Positions 1 to 9,510 are shown, counted from the first letter of the stretch. The stretch: DNA of 64,000 nt from Lunularia cruciata (GCA_948567375.1 OX419757.1:22196001-22260000), one strand, 5' to 3'. Notes: a model not told the origin generated them from the letters alone. Numbers and translations: made by a program.

Positions 1-960
1 TAGGATATCCACCCTATCCTTGAAAACCAACTGGGCGTGGTGCACTCTGTTGCACTCTAGAAGAAGTCACAGCCGTGGATGAGGTCTCCGTACCAAATCC
101 AGATGTCACCACCCTCTCCTCTACCATGTTGAGCTCAATACGCTCAGCCAAACCAAAGACCACTACCAAAGTGGGCAAAGTAGCCTACAACAACGTAGCA
201 TCATGCACTCTACGTTGTAATTCCTTGTCTAGTATCCCATACCAAAATTGGACTGCCTGGGCCTCAGTAACTCCTTGAGTGAAACTGATCAGCCGCTTCA
301 TGCAAGTGTATGCCTTGCATAGGCTCTTTCCGGCCTTCAGCTAGAACTCTTGCAAGCTCCTTAGCTTGTCAGTCCACACTCCTTGGTAATTCTACCTCAA
401 ATACAAGAAGAAATCCACCACGGGGTTAAACCCCGGTACCACACCACCTCCTACAGTGGTACCTTCACTTGTGGTAACACTACCTCCAGCTAGTGCACCT
501 CCACTAGCTCCACCAACACTACTCGAGCTAGAACTCATAGGTACAGCCAATCTACTCCTAGCCACCAAGCTTGAAGTGATAGAGACATAGTTTGGAGACC
601 AATATTGTCTCCATAACTCAATCTCCTCCAAATGAGCTCTCCTAAACTCATGGTAGTCATCCATTGACGGACCCTCCAAGTGCTGAAACAACCTCTTCCA
701 TGCCATGAAAGGTGTGAACAAAGTCGGGTTCCGCATCTGTAGTAGATCACACCAACTATCAGACTCCTAGATGAAGTCATCCAACTCAATGGTATCCACT
801 GTACCAAAGTAACGCCTAGGGCCTTTGGAAGCCCCATAAATCTCATCCATGTCCCACAACAACGGTGCGGACACAACAAGTGCACTCTCAACTGGATCAG
901 CTCATGTGTCAAACTCCAACTCAGAATCAATCTCCTCCCTCACTCGGACCTAAGATACAA
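1..960 (-). pseudogene. Decayed Ty3/gypsy gag fragment, cut by window edge
   Basis: Read on the minus strand, this stretch encodes capsid-type gag sequence. The clearest open piece is 736-392, with PTLFTPFMAWKRLFQHLEG followed by an aromatic-rich segment and a Ser/Gly-rich linker. Further gag-like sequence continues in shifted frames to position 1, for example an EAQAVQFWYGILDKELQRR segment near 200-270. Retrotransposon gag proteins typically show this Trp/Tyr-rich helical core. Frames change several times, so it is broken, and the downstream pol lies outside the window. The orientation matches the LTR-like repeat at 9511-10236, so both may belong to one element later split by the young gypsy insertion; that link is inferred. 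Confidence 0.6.
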
Positions 961-1702
961 GCTGATACTGAGCGCCACTCCGAGTAAACCCACTACGGGG
1001 CTATCTCCTCTGGAATCTCCAACAAATTCTGTCGTGACAAAGTAACCACAACTGCAATTGCAAACTGCAACAGCAAGTACCCCACCAAGTGCCAACACCA
1101 CCAAGTGCCAACACTAACCAAGCACCACCAAGTGCCAAAACTAACAAAACATTGTCCACCAATGTAACTCTAACCGAGACAACTACATTAAGGGCAAGGG
1201 CGACCTGTAACCTGCCATCACAACACGCATTCTCACGATCTGTAGGTCATCACTTCCTACTTCATTGGAGAGAAACAAAGATAGTCTGATTGGTCATCAC
1301 TCCAGCCTCACTATCAAGAGCACACTAGAGCACCAATGCTCAAAATTTAGGGCACCTCACAAAAACACGGTGCACAAACAAGAAGCAAAGAATGGAAGGG
1401 GTCCAATCACAAGAATGTTAAACAACAACACTCCATCTCATAAATCAACACAAGACCAACTTTGCCACCATTTGGCATTTGACATAATTGGAGTACCTAT
1501 CTACTTCTTGAGCTATGAGGATCACCAAGGATCAGTTTCAAGTTCTTTTTGCCAAAAATTTGACATAACTCCTTCACAAAATCTGATGTTAAATTTGACG
1601 TAAATCTGATGTAAAATCTGACATAAATCACTAAAAATGGTTGACCACTAAATCTTCAACTAACTCTTCACTCAAGCCAAATTGGAAAAATTGGTTTTGT
1701 CC
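961..1702. other. Old element leader/LTR remnant, no gene seen
   Basis: No convincing coding region. It contains short CCAAGTGCCAACAC-type iterations near 1080-1140 and sequence near 1200-1265 that resembles 16620-16690 inside the MULE insertion, suggesting a dispersed repeat. It probably joins the gag remnant on its left to the LTR-like repeat beyond the young gypsy element. The last four bases, GTCC (1699-1702), are duplicated at 9507-9510. Confidence 0.4.
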
Positions 1703-2381
1703 TGTAACACCTATTTGTGCATGTGTGTGGTATTGTGATATTTAGCTTGGTATTACAAGTACTTAAGAGATATTATTTATATAGAGATAAAGGATGGTTC
1801 TATATTAGTCATGGTTAGCTAAAGTTAGTCATAGCTAAGATAGATGGGACCTTACTTTAGAGGAAGTAGAAAAGATGAGCACCACTATTTTGGATTTTAG
1901 TGTGTTGACTTGGTATTATTCCTAGGTGTTTGGCTTTGGGGAAAGAGTTGAGAACTCTTGGGCCCGCAAGCCTTTTTGTTTTGGATTCTTCTTTAGTCCA
2001 AGGATAGCCCATGTGAAGGAATCCTTGCTTTAGTGGTTGGGTCAAGATAAGGGGAATATGCCCATGTGAATGGATATTCCTTTCTACTTTTTGACTTTAC
2101 TTGACTTTTAGTCTAGTAACTTGAGTTACTACGGTAATTAGTAACTTTGGTACGTAACTATTTCACAAGTATATAAACAAGGAGTGAGGAGGTACTCATC
2201 ATCCTTTCATTTGCAACTATCTCTCTTTCATTGAGTTCTCTAGTGAGCAATGTCTTGAGTCTTGGAGTGTTAGCCTTGGAGGAGTATGATGGAGTTGGGG
2301 TTCCTTGCCTTCTTAGTCCATGGTGCGCTACCATAATAGCCATCAGAGGTTCATCCTGAGTGAGAGACAGGCCGGCTCACA
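1703..2381 (+). repeat. 5' LTR of young gypsy element
   Basis: 679 bp, beginning TGTAACACC and ending GGCTCACA. It matches 8828-9506 base for base except T versus C at position 10. It carries the promoter (TATATAAA at 2170-2177). Short ORFs within it on the minus strand are incidental, being repeated identically in the other LTR. Confidence 0.97.
2170..2177 (+). promoter_or_regulatory. TATA box in the 5' LTR
   Basis: TATATAAA, about 200 bp before the LTR end, in AT-rich context followed by a pyrimidine-rich stretch. Transcription of the genomic RNA would start roughly 25-35 bp downstream, leaving an R/U5 region of about 180 bp. The same motif lies at 9295-9302 in the 3' LTR. Confidence 0.6.
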
Positions 2382-2385
2382 TTTT

Positions 2386-2403
2386 TGGTTCCGTTGCCGG
2401 GAC
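2386..2403 (+). other. Primer binding site, tRNA-Asp-like
   Basis: TGGTTCCGTTGCCGGGAC begins four bases after the LTR end. It resembles the plant gypsy primer site complementary to the 3' end of tRNA-Asp (TGGCGCCGTTGCCGGGGA), with a few mismatches. Position and sequence fit minus-strand DNA priming. The tRNA assignment rests on remembered consensus, not on a search. Confidence 0.65.
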
Positions 2404-2422
2404 CTCTCTAGAAGGCAAGATA

Positions 2423-2593
2423 ATGTTCCGCGTCCAATTCTACATTAGGCAGAAGGAGGCTATGAGAGCTCACTTGGAGAGAACATTAGGAGAGGAGAGG
2501 GCTGAACTTATGTTAGAGAACCAAGATCCATTTGTATACCCTGTAGTTCATTATGATGTCTTTGAGGTGATTTTGTACATCTTGTACACATGA
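2423..2593 (+). CDS. Short leader ORF a (56 aa), unknown function
   Basis: Begins at the ATG at 2423 just after the primer site. The protein is charged at first (RQKEAMRAHLERTLGEERAE) and ends with an acidic/aromatic tail, DPFVYPVVHYDVFEVILYILYT. Its second half resembles leader ORF b at 3718-3882: both have TLG, then an E-rich stretch, then PFV-aromatic-P-x-V-x-Y, and both end in YILY. This suggests an internal duplication in the element leader. It may be the relic of a longer protein or an upstream ORF affecting gag translation. No family recognised. Confidence 0.35.
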   Translation: MFRVQFYIRQKEAMRAHLERTLGEERAELMLENQDPFVYPVVHYDVFEVILYILYT

Positions 2594-3241
2594 GAGGAAT
2601 TGGAGAGATTGTGTGAGGTGGATTGCAGATTTTGGGGATTAAGGTGATTTTGGGCAAAATCTCAAGTTTGAGATCTGGACTTGAGATTTCTACACATGAT
2701 AGCTTGGGTTATCTTTCAGTTAGCACACTTGAAATTATTGAGAGAGCTTCTATGCGCACTGGGCTAGAATTTTTGAAAGTTGATAGGGTAAAGTGCTCCC
2801 GCAACTGCATGCTCTCTGGAAAATTGTACAGAGTCTGCCATTTCTTCAATTTTCAGTGAATTGTCCTGAAAATTTCCAAGAAAATTCAGTGCATTGTATC
2901 CTACCTGCTGCCACAAAAATTAGAGAGAGATCGTTTTTGCGCAGGGCGTGATGAGTTTTTGAAGTGAGGGGGGTGGTTTTCAGACCAAATCTGAAATATG
3001 GGTGCTGAATAGAAAGGTGTCTAGGCCAAATGGCTCAATGAAAAGATCTGAAATTTTGCAGGGAGGGACGCCCTGGAGTTGTGATCAAGTGTGCAAAATT
3101 TCAGAGGACTGTGATGTATTGGTTGGGAGATTTGAATGACATTGTGAGGAAGGGTCAATTCTGCAGAGTGGAGATCTCATGCATGAGAAGCTTGAGATCA
3201 ACAAAAAGCATGTTTGAGTGTTTAGATTCATCTTGGGGAAC

Positions 3242-3715
3242 ATGGAGAGTCATCAAGAGTGGAAATTGAGATTATGCAAGGTTCCCCAAGGGTTTGAGGT
3301 GATTGTAGGGGTGGATTTGAGGAAAAGAGAGTTTACAATAGAATTTGAAGAGAGTGTTGAGAGGATCCAAAAACCTACACCACTTGGAGGAAAGAGTGAG
3401 TCTAAGTGCTTTCTATGTGGAGAGAAGGGACATAAGGCAAGTTCATGTCCATTGACCTTTGAGAGCAAGAGATTGAGGGAAAGGAGAGGCTTACTTGACT
3501 TGGGTTTGCATGTTGGACCTTCTTCACCAAGATTGGGAGGGAGAAGATCTAAGACCAAAGAGTTGTGTGAGGTTTGTGGAGTTGAAGGACTTCCAAAAGG
3601 ACATGAGTGTAGTGGAGTAAAAGCACTTTTGGAAACTTTGGTGAAGGATCTTGGAGAGAGTCTTAGTACAGCTACAGAAATACTACCACCTTCATCAGCT
3701 AGTTCTCAAGATTAG
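3242..3715 (+). CDS. Leader ORF with two Cys/His clusters (157 aa), upstream of gag
   Basis: A 157-residue frame starting at the ATG at 3242; the frame is open a little further upstream. Around residues 56-69 it has CFLCGEKGHKASSC, an exact CX2CX4HX4C zinc knuckle as in retroviral nucleocapsids. About 40 residues later comes a second cluster, CEVCGVEGLPKGHEC, not a standard knuckle. The C-terminus is Ser/Thr-rich. Standard gypsy elements have no separate knuckle protein before gag, and the gag-pol here already has its own knuckle. It could be an accessory nucleic-acid-binding protein, a captured gag fragment, or a captured host zinc-finger fragment. No premature stops interrupt it, but expression is unproven. 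Confidence 0.5.
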   Translation: MESHQEWKLRLCKVPQGFEVIVGVDLRKREFTIEFEESVERIQKPTPLGGKSESKCFLCGEKGHKASSCPLTFESKRLRERRGLLDLGLHVGPSSPRLGGRRSKTKELCEVCGVEGLPKGHECSGVKALLETLVKDLGESLSTATEILPPSSASSQD

Positions 3716-3717
3716 TG

Positions 3718-3882
3718 ATGGAGATAATCTTTCAACTTATGGATAAACTATCCATGAGAGTTAGATTAATATGCACTCTAGGATTTGATGTTGCTATAGA
3801 AATCTTGGAGCAACCTGAACCTTTTGTGTTCCCTAGAGTGGATTATTCTCAGATGGTGTTAGTCATGTATATACTCTATTAG
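3718..3882 (+). CDS. Short leader ORF b (54 aa), related to leader ORF a
   Basis: Begins with the ATG at 3718, two bases after the stop of the zinc-knuckle ORF. It ends with EPFVFPRVDYSQMVLVMYIL-Y and stops at 3882. The C-terminal half aligns without gaps to leader ORF a (2423-2593). Only 70 bases separate it from the gag ATG. I do not recognise the family. The repeated pattern on both sides of the zinc-knuckle ORF is the main reason for listing it. Confidence 0.35.
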   Translation: MEIIFQLMDKLSMRVRLICTLGFDVAIEILEQPEPFVFPRVDYSQMVLVMYILY

Positions 3883-3884
3883 TA

Positions 3885-3950
3885 ATAGAGTGAGAGAAAA
3901 GAAAAGAGAAAAAAAAAAAAATGAGAGAAAAGAAAGATAGTGAGGGGTTA
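3885..3950 (+). other. Purine tract immediately upstream of gag
   Basis: About 65 bases, almost all A and G, including 13 consecutive A at about 3909-3921, directly before the gag ATG at 3953. Possible roles are a low-structure ribosome-landing stretch downstream of the leader ORFs or an internal second plus-strand primer site. Neither is shown by the sequence. Confidence 0.4.
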
Positions 3951-3952
3951 AG

Positions 3953-6900
3953 ATGGGGAAACTTCCGGTTTTCTTTGGCAAGGATGGAGAAGATGTGGAG
4001 GCCTTTGTGAGAGACTTCAAGAGAGCTTGCATAGGAAATAATGAGAGGAGGAAGAATGAGTGGGCCTCATTATTACCAGATTTCTTTGAGGATGCAGCAC
4101 TTACATGGTATGAGTCAGAATACCAAAAGAGAGAGAGGAGAGAGGGGGAAGAGGAGTCTTGGGAGACTTTGACTTCAGCACTCATTGAGAACTTTCTTCC
4201 TGATGAGAGTTATGAGAGATTGATGAGTGAGGTTACATTTCTCAAGCAAGGAGATGGAGAGAAAGTGAGAGTCTATGTGGAAAGAGTGGAAAAATTGGAG
4301 TCCAGATTTCGCATAGTGTTGAGGAAGGGTGGGGATGATATGGAGACTACAATGATTGGCATAGGGGCCATGCTCACCAAGAATTTTGTGGGAGGATTGA
4401 GACCACAAATTAGAAGCAAGGTGAGATATGAGAAACCTTCTTCCAAGGTTGAAGCTATCAAGATCGCAATTCGTATGGAGGAGAGTTTGGAAGGGGATGA
4501 GAGTGATTTGGTGGTGAAGGAGGTTGTGCATCCTCCTCAAGGCTACAAGTATGGTGGAACTTCTGATACTTTGGTGACAAGGGTTGCACCACAAGTAGTA
4601 GTTGCTCCAGTTCTTGCACCTCCACCAAAAGATCCACTCCAAACCATCACAGAACAACTTGCGGATCTCAAGATCAATGTGGTGCAATTATGGGAGAAGA
4701 GAGAGGTGGATCAGAATGTAGGGAGAGGGCCTAGGAGTTATGGAAACCATCCATATAGAGGAGGCCAACCAGCCAACAATTTCAATGATAGAAATTGTTT
4801 TGGTTGTGGGGGAAGAGGCCATATCCAAAGGAATTGCCCAAATTCCACTTACCATGGAGGAAGGGGTTATGAGGGAGCCAATAGAGGGAAAGAGGGAGGT
4901 AGTGAAACCCAAGTGGCTCCTAATCCCAACAAAGGTAAGGGGATAGTATCCATAGATGTGGTTGAGAGCAAGTATGAGAAGGGAGAGTGCTCAAACTCCA
5001 AGGGTCCTAATTTGGAGCTTTTGGCACAAGAGAAGAAGAGAGCTCGTTTTGCAGAGGATGTTCACTCTTCTCAAGGATTTACTTCAAGCAAGGATACTCC
5101 TATGTCTACTAGGAGCACTCGCACCTCAACACCATCAACAACAAAGACTCCAAGGAAGAAGTTGGGGATGGAGGACTTCTTGATCTCCAAGCAACAATGG
5201 AACTACAATGTGTTGGAGGATGTTGGTAGTCACAAGGCTAACATCACAGTGGGCCAATTAATTGCTTTGAACCCTACCTTGAGAAAGGAGCTTAGAGGTG
5301 GTTTGAGTTCTACAAGGAGCAAGAAGAAGAAGAAGGCAAAAGTTCCAATATCAATGGGGGTGGTGGATGCCAAGCCAGCACCATGGGAAGCTTGTGAATA
5401 TGCCTCCAAGATTGATGTGAGAGTGAATGGTCACAACATCAAGGATGCATTGGTTGATGGAGGATCAGCAGTGAATGCCATGTCAGAAAGGTTGATGAAG
5501 AAGTTGGGTATGATACCCTCAAGAGCTTCAACATTTGTGGTGAGCATGGCAAACAAGCAACAAGTTCGACCAGTAGGAGTGATGGATAAGGTGGTAGTTT
5601 CAGTTATGGGAGTTCAAAATCTCATGACTTTCCAAGTCTTGAAGGATTCAAGCTATGACTTACTTCTTGGGAGGCCATGGTTGAGAGCAGCACGCACAAC
5701 TGATCGATGGCACAAAGGGTACTTAAGGATTGGGCCATCAAACCATAGAGTCACTGTTCCTGTGACTAACACCACCAACACTTCACATTCAGATACCCCA
5801 TCTTCTGATTATTGGGAATCAGATTCTGAAGAAGGAGCTTCAGGTGTGGACACAAGCATGGAAGAGGAGACTTCCACGGAGGAGGATGAATCTGAATCTG
5901 ATTCAGATGTGTATCCCTTGTGTGCTATGGATTTTGCACCTAAGCCAGAGGTTTTGAAGGACCCAGATAAATCACCATTGACACTTGAGGAGGTAGAGAG
6001 AAGGTTATCTACCCTCAAGTATGGCCCAAATGTTACCAAGGAGGAGAAGGTGAGATTTGAGGAGATTTTCCGCAAGTTCATCCATGTGTTTGCTTTTAGT
6101 TACAAGGATTTGAAGGAAGTCACCTTGGAGGAGCACAAGATAGAGGTGGAGTCACATGCAAGACCAATCCGCCAAAAGCAACGTCGCATTAGCCCACCAA
6201 TATCTTTGGTTGTGAAGGAGGAGATTGATAAGCTCAAGGAGGCTGGATTTATCTTTGAGGTGGAGAATTCAGAATGGGTGTCTCCAATTGTCATTGTGAA
6301 GAAAAAGAATGGCAAGCTTCGGGTATGTGTGGATTACAAGAAGCTTAATGCTGTTACCAAGAAGGACTACTACCCATTGCCATTCATTGATGAGATCTTG
6401 GAGGAGGTTGCAGGTCATGAGAGGTACAGTTTTGGAGATGGTTATAGTGGATATAACCAAATAAAGATTGCACCAGAGCATCAACAACTCACCACATTCA
6501 CCACACCTTGGGGAACTTACGCTTTCAAGGTCATGCCTTTTGGGCTTTGCAATGCTCCAGCCACATTCCAACGGTTCATGAACAAGGTATTTGAACCTTT
6601 CATTGGGAAATTTGTGAGAGATTTCATTGATGACTTTTGTGTCTATGGGAGCAAGGAGGAGCACTTTGAGCACCTAATCAAAGTCTTGCAACGCTTGGAT
6701 GAGGCAAATGCATCACTCAACCCAGAGAAGTGCATTTTTGGATGTGAAGAAGGTCTACTTTTGGGGCACATCATCTCCAAGGATGGAATAGCAGTTGATC
6801 CTGAGAAGGTGAGGAAAATCTCAGACCTTCCATTCCCTTCAAGCTTGACAAAGTTACGCCAATTCTTGGGAATGGTTGGGTACTATAGGAGGTTGATCTT

Positions 6901-8641
6901 CTCATTTTCCAACAAGGCTTATGCATTGACCATCTACATGAAGAAGGGTGTAGATTACATGGTGATTTTGGAAGACAAGGAGGCTCTCAAAGCTTTTGAG
7001 GAGCTCAAGCAATCCCTTGTTGTAGCTCCAATTCTTGCTAAACCTGATTGGAGTAAGCCTTTCATCCTCTACACTGATGCTTCTAATGTAGCTATAGGAT
7101 GCACTCTTAGTCAATTAGACCAAGATGGGCATGATCATCCAATAGCTTATGCTAGTAGGCAGATGGTTTCAGCAGAGAAGAACTACTCTGTCACAGAGAG
7201 AGAAGGGTTGGCAGTGATCTTTGGTCTCAAGAAGTTTAGACACTACTTGATTGGAGGGAAAGCCACAATTGTCACGGATCACAAGGCTTTGAAGTACATC
7301 TTCAACAAGCCTAATGTTGAAGGGAGACTAGCAAGGTGGATGATACTCTTGTCTGAGTATGACTACACAATTGAGGATAGGCCAGGAAAGAAACATGCAA
7401 ATGCTGATTTGTTATCTAGAGCCTATGATCATGATGGAGATGAGCCAGTAGATGATTCCTTCCCGGATGAGGAGCTCATGACAATCTCAGTCACTCAAGA
7501 GATTCCAATGGAGTACAAGGAGATTGTGGATTTTGTGACAAGAGGTAACTATCCAGAAGGGATGCATGCTAGGGAGAGGAAGGCCCTTGCAGCAAGATCT
7601 AGACCTTACACAATGGTGGAGGATATTCTTTTTCACCAAGGAGCAGATGGTCTACTTCGAAGAGCAGTGGGTAAGGAAGAGTCTATCCTACTCATAAAGG
7701 AGTTTCATGAAGGTTTAGTATGTGGAGGACACTTTGCAGGAAAGGTGACTGCTTTCAAGATTCTAGATGCAGGTTACCATTGGAGAGGGATTTTCAAGGA
7801 TTGTCTTGATTATTGCAAAACTTGTCATGTTTGTCAAGCTTTTGCTAGGAAGTCTACATCCACTCCACCACTTAGATCAATTCCATTGCTAGGACCTTTT
7901 GAGAAGTGGGGAATTGATTTTGTAGGACCTCTCAATAGAACCCCAAGGAACAATCGGTACATTGTGGTAGTTACTGATTACCTTACCAAGTGGGTTGAGG
8001 CTAGACCATTGAGGGACAAGAATGAAGATGAAGTGGGTAGATTTCTTTATGAACGCATTATCACTAGGTTTGGATGCCCTTTGGAGTTGGTTTCTGATAG
8101 AGGAGGAGAGTTTACAGGAAGCATTACTACAGCCATGCTACGACATTTCTCTATCACCCATAGAGTAACTACATCCTATAAGCCAAATTCCAATGGCTTG
8201 GCAGAGAGAACCAATCAGACCTTGTGCATGATGTTGGCCAAAGATGCAGAAATGGAGGGGGCTAAACATCATTGGGACAAGAGGATTCATGCAGTTTTGT
8301 GGGAGTATAGGACAACCATGAAGACTTCCACTGGATATTCTCCATTCCAATTGGTGTATGGTATTGAGTCTACCTTACCTATTCACTTTGATCTTCCTAC
8401 CTTCCAAAGCATTCATAGGAGATTGAAGAAAGCACAAGGAAGTGATGCAGGGAAGTCAAGGAAGGATCAACTCATGGAGTTGGAAGAGGCAAGAGCAGTT
8501 GCTATGGTTCGAGTGGAGCAAGCCCAAAGGAAACAAAAGGAGAGCTATGACAAGAGGCAAGGCAAGAAGAAGGTGGAGCCTTTCAAAGAAGGTGATTGGG
8601 TAATGTTGTTTGATTCCATTCGATTCAAGAGAGTGCAATAG
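3953..8641 (+). CDS. Ty3/gypsy Gag-Pol polyprotein (1562 aa)
   Basis: Single frame encoding all retrotransposition enzymes. Gag core spans residues 1-270, followed by a zinc knuckle CX2CX4HX4C at 282-295 (CFGCGGRGHIQRNC). The aspartic protease site is VDGGSAVNAM with catalytic Asp at about 502. Reverse transcriptase spans about 755-950, with D829 in the motif-A position and FIDD at 891-894 (FIDD where YIDD/YVDD is usual). RNase H follows with TDAS at 1041-1044 and VTDH at 1107-1110. Integrase has H1252, H1260, C1291 and C1294, then D1322, D1382 and E1418; the last two are 35 residues apart, the expected DD35E spacing. There are no frameshifts. The frame ends at TAG 8639-8641, but coding sequence continues in frame to 8779. 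The ATG at 3953 is the first of the frame after a purine tract. Confidence 0.95.
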   Translation: MGKLPVFFGKDGEDVEAFVRDFKRACIGNNERRKNEWASLLPDFFEDAALTWYESEYQKRERREGEEESWETLTSALIENFLPDESYERLMSEVTFLKQGDGEKVRVYVERVEKLESRFRIVLRKGGDDMETTMIGIGAMLTKNFVGGLRPQIRSKVRYEKPSSKVEAIKIAIRMEESLEGDESDLVVKEVVHPPQGYKYGGTSDTLVTRVAPQVVVAPVLAPPPKDPLQTITEQLADLKINVVQLWEKREVDQNVGRGPRSYGNHPYRGGQPANNFNDRNCFGCGGRGHIQRNCPNSTYHGGRGYEGANRGKEGGSETQVAPNPNKGKGIVSIDVVESKYEKGECSNSKGPNLELLAQEKKRARFAEDVHSSQGFTSSKDTPMSTRSTRTSTPSTTKTPRKKLGMEDFLISKQQWNYNVLEDVGSHKANITVGQLIALNPTLRKELRGGLSSTRSKKKKKAKVPISMGVVDAKPAPWEACEYASKIDVRVNGHNIKDALVDGGSAVNAMSERLMKKLGMIPSRASTFVVSMANKQQVRPVGVMDKVVVSVMGVQNLMTFQVLKDSSYDLLLGRPWLRAARTTDRWHKGYLRIGPSNHRVTVPVTNTTNTSHSDTPSSDYWESDSEEGASGVDTSMEEETSTEEDESESDSDVYPLCAMDFAPKPEVLKDPDKSPLTLEEVERRLSTLKYGPNVTKEEKVRFEEIFRKFIHVFAFSYKDLKEVTLEEHKIEVESHARPIRQKQRRISPPISLVVKEEIDKLKEAGFIFEVENSEWVSPIVIVKKKNGKLRVCVDYKKLNAVTKKDYYPLPFIDEILEEVAGHERYSFGDGYSGYNQIKIAPEHQQLTTFTTPWGTYAFKVMPFGLCNAPATFQRFMNKVFEPFIGKFVRDFIDDFCVYGSKEEHFEHLIKVLQRLDEANASLNPEKCIFGCEEGLLLGHIISKDGIAVDPEKVRKISDLPFPSSLTKLRQFLGMVGYYRRLIFSFSNKAYALTIYMKKGVDYMVILEDKEALKAFEELKQSLVVAPILAKPDWSKPFILYTDASNVAIGCTLSQLDQDGHDHPIAYASRQMVSAEKNYSVTEREGLAVIFGLKKFRHYLIGGKATIVTDHKALKYIFNKPNVEGRLARWMILLSEYDYTIEDRPGKKHANADLLSRAYDHDGDEPVDDSFPDEELMTISVTQEIPMEYKEIVDFVTRGNYPEGMHARERKALAARSRPYTMVEDILFHQGADGLLRRAVGKEESILLIKEFHEGLVCGGHFAGKVTAFKILDAGYHWRGIFKDCLDYCKTCHVCQAFARKSTSTPPLRSIPLLGPFEKWGIDFVGPLNRTPRNNRYIVVVTDYLTKWVEARPLRDKNEDEVGRFLYERIITRFGCPLELVSDRGGEFTGSITTAMLRHFSITHRVTTSYKPNSNGLAERTNQTLCMMLAKDAEMEGAKHHWDKRIHAVLWEYRTTMKTSTGYSPFQLVYGIESTLPIHFDLPTFQSIHRRLKKAQGSDAGKSRKDQLMELEEARAVAMVRVEQAQRKQKESYDKRQGKKKVEPFKEGDWVMLFDSIRFKRVQ

Positions 8642-8779
8642 AGTTTTTTTCCTAAGTACTTTGGACCTTTCATAGTAGAGAAGGTGTGGGGCAATTACAC
8701 CTATGATCTCAAGGAGTTGGGAGGAAGACACTTTGATAGGATTAACCATGATAAGTTGAAGATGTACCATAGAAGGTAG
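8642..8779 (+). pseudogene. In-frame C-terminal extension of integrase beyond a TAG
   Basis: Directly after the TAG at 8639-8641 the same frame continues for 45 codons (FFPKYFGPFIVEKVWGNYTY, then a segment ending NHDKLKMYHRR) to a TAG at 8777-8779. The KYFGPF-like motif is the expected integrase C-terminal SH3-like segment of gypsy elements (usually K-x-x-GPF). The TAG therefore interrupts a conserved domain. It is either a recent single-base mutation or a stop that is read through. The downstream reading frame is undamaged, consistent with the element's youth. Confidence 0.75.
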
Positions 8780-8814
8780 AGAGACCTTCACTTTGAGGAC
8801 AAAGTGAAAACTTA

Positions 8815-8827
8815 GTCCGGGGGTAAA
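8815..8827 (+). other. Polypurine tract preceding 3' LTR
   Basis: CCGGGGGTAAA lies immediately before the TG of the 3' LTR, where plus-strand DNA synthesis should be primed. It is short and impure. It follows a short inverted repeat, CACTTTGAGGACAAAGTG, at about 8788-8805, of a type often found just before the tract in plant gypsy elements. Confidence 0.6.
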
Positions 8828-9506
8828 TGTAACACCCATTTGTGCATGTGTGTGGTATTGTGATATTTAGCTTGGTATTACAAGTACTTAAGAGATATTA
8901 TTTATATAGAGATAAAGGATGGTTCTATATTAGTCATGGTTAGCTAAAGTTAGTCATAGCTAAGATAGATGGGACCTTACTTTAGAGGAAGTAGAAAAGA
9001 TGAGCACCACTATTTTGGATTTTAGTGTGTTGACTTGGTATTATTCCTAGGTGTTTGGCTTTGGGGAAAGAGTTGAGAACTCTTGGGCCCGCAAGCCTTT
9101 TTGTTTTGGATTCTTCTTTAGTCCAAGGATAGCCCATGTGAAGGAATCCTTGCTTTAGTGGTTGGGTCAAGATAAGGGGAATATGCCCATGTGAATGGAT
9201 ATTCCTTTCTACTTTTTGACTTTACTTGACTTTTAGTCTAGTAACTTGAGTTACTACGGTAATTAGTAACTTTGGTACGTAACTATTTCACAAGTATATA
9301 AACAAGGAGTGAGGAGGTACTCATCATCCTTTCATTTGCAACTATCTCTCTTTCATTGAGTTCTCTAGTGAGCAATGTCTTGAGTCTTGGAGTGTTAGCC
9401 TTGGAGGAGTATGATGGAGTTGGGGTTCCTTGCCTTCTTAGTCCATGGTGCGCTACCATAATAGCCATCAGAGGTTCATCCTGAGTGAGAGACAGGCCGG
9501 CTCACA
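8828..9506 (+). repeat. 3' LTR of young gypsy element
   Basis: 679 bp, TG...CA. Identical to 1703-2381 except for C instead of T at LTR position 10. It is followed by GTCC (9507-9510), matching the four bases before the 5' LTR. Confidence 0.97.
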
Positions 9507-9510
9507 GTCC

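Larger units (their letters stand above)
1703..9506 (+). mobile_element. Young, nearly intact Ty3/gypsy LTR retrotransposon (7.8 kb)
   Basis: The element has, in order, a 5' LTR (1703-2381), a primer binding site, a long leader with small ORFs, one gag-pol frame (3953-8641 plus extension to 8779), a purine-rich tract and a 3' LTR (8828-9506). It is flanked by GTCC on both sides, a 4-bp target-site duplication; 5 bp is more usual for gypsy elements. The LTRs begin TG, end CA, are both 679 bp and differ by eye only at LTR position 10 (T versus C). Because LTRs are identical at insertion, this is a recent insertion. Pol order is protease, reverse transcriptase, RNase H, integrase, which is the Ty3/gypsy order. 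No chromodomain is evident after the integrase. Confidence 0.95.

Noticed and set aside
1857-2343. Minus-strand 61-62 residue frames in the LTR, repeated at 8982-9468
   Set aside because: They recur only because the LTRs are duplicates, have no domain, and run against element transcription.
2386-2403. tRNA gene signal next to the LTR
   Set aside because: It is only an 18-base primer site complement; no cloverleaf is present.
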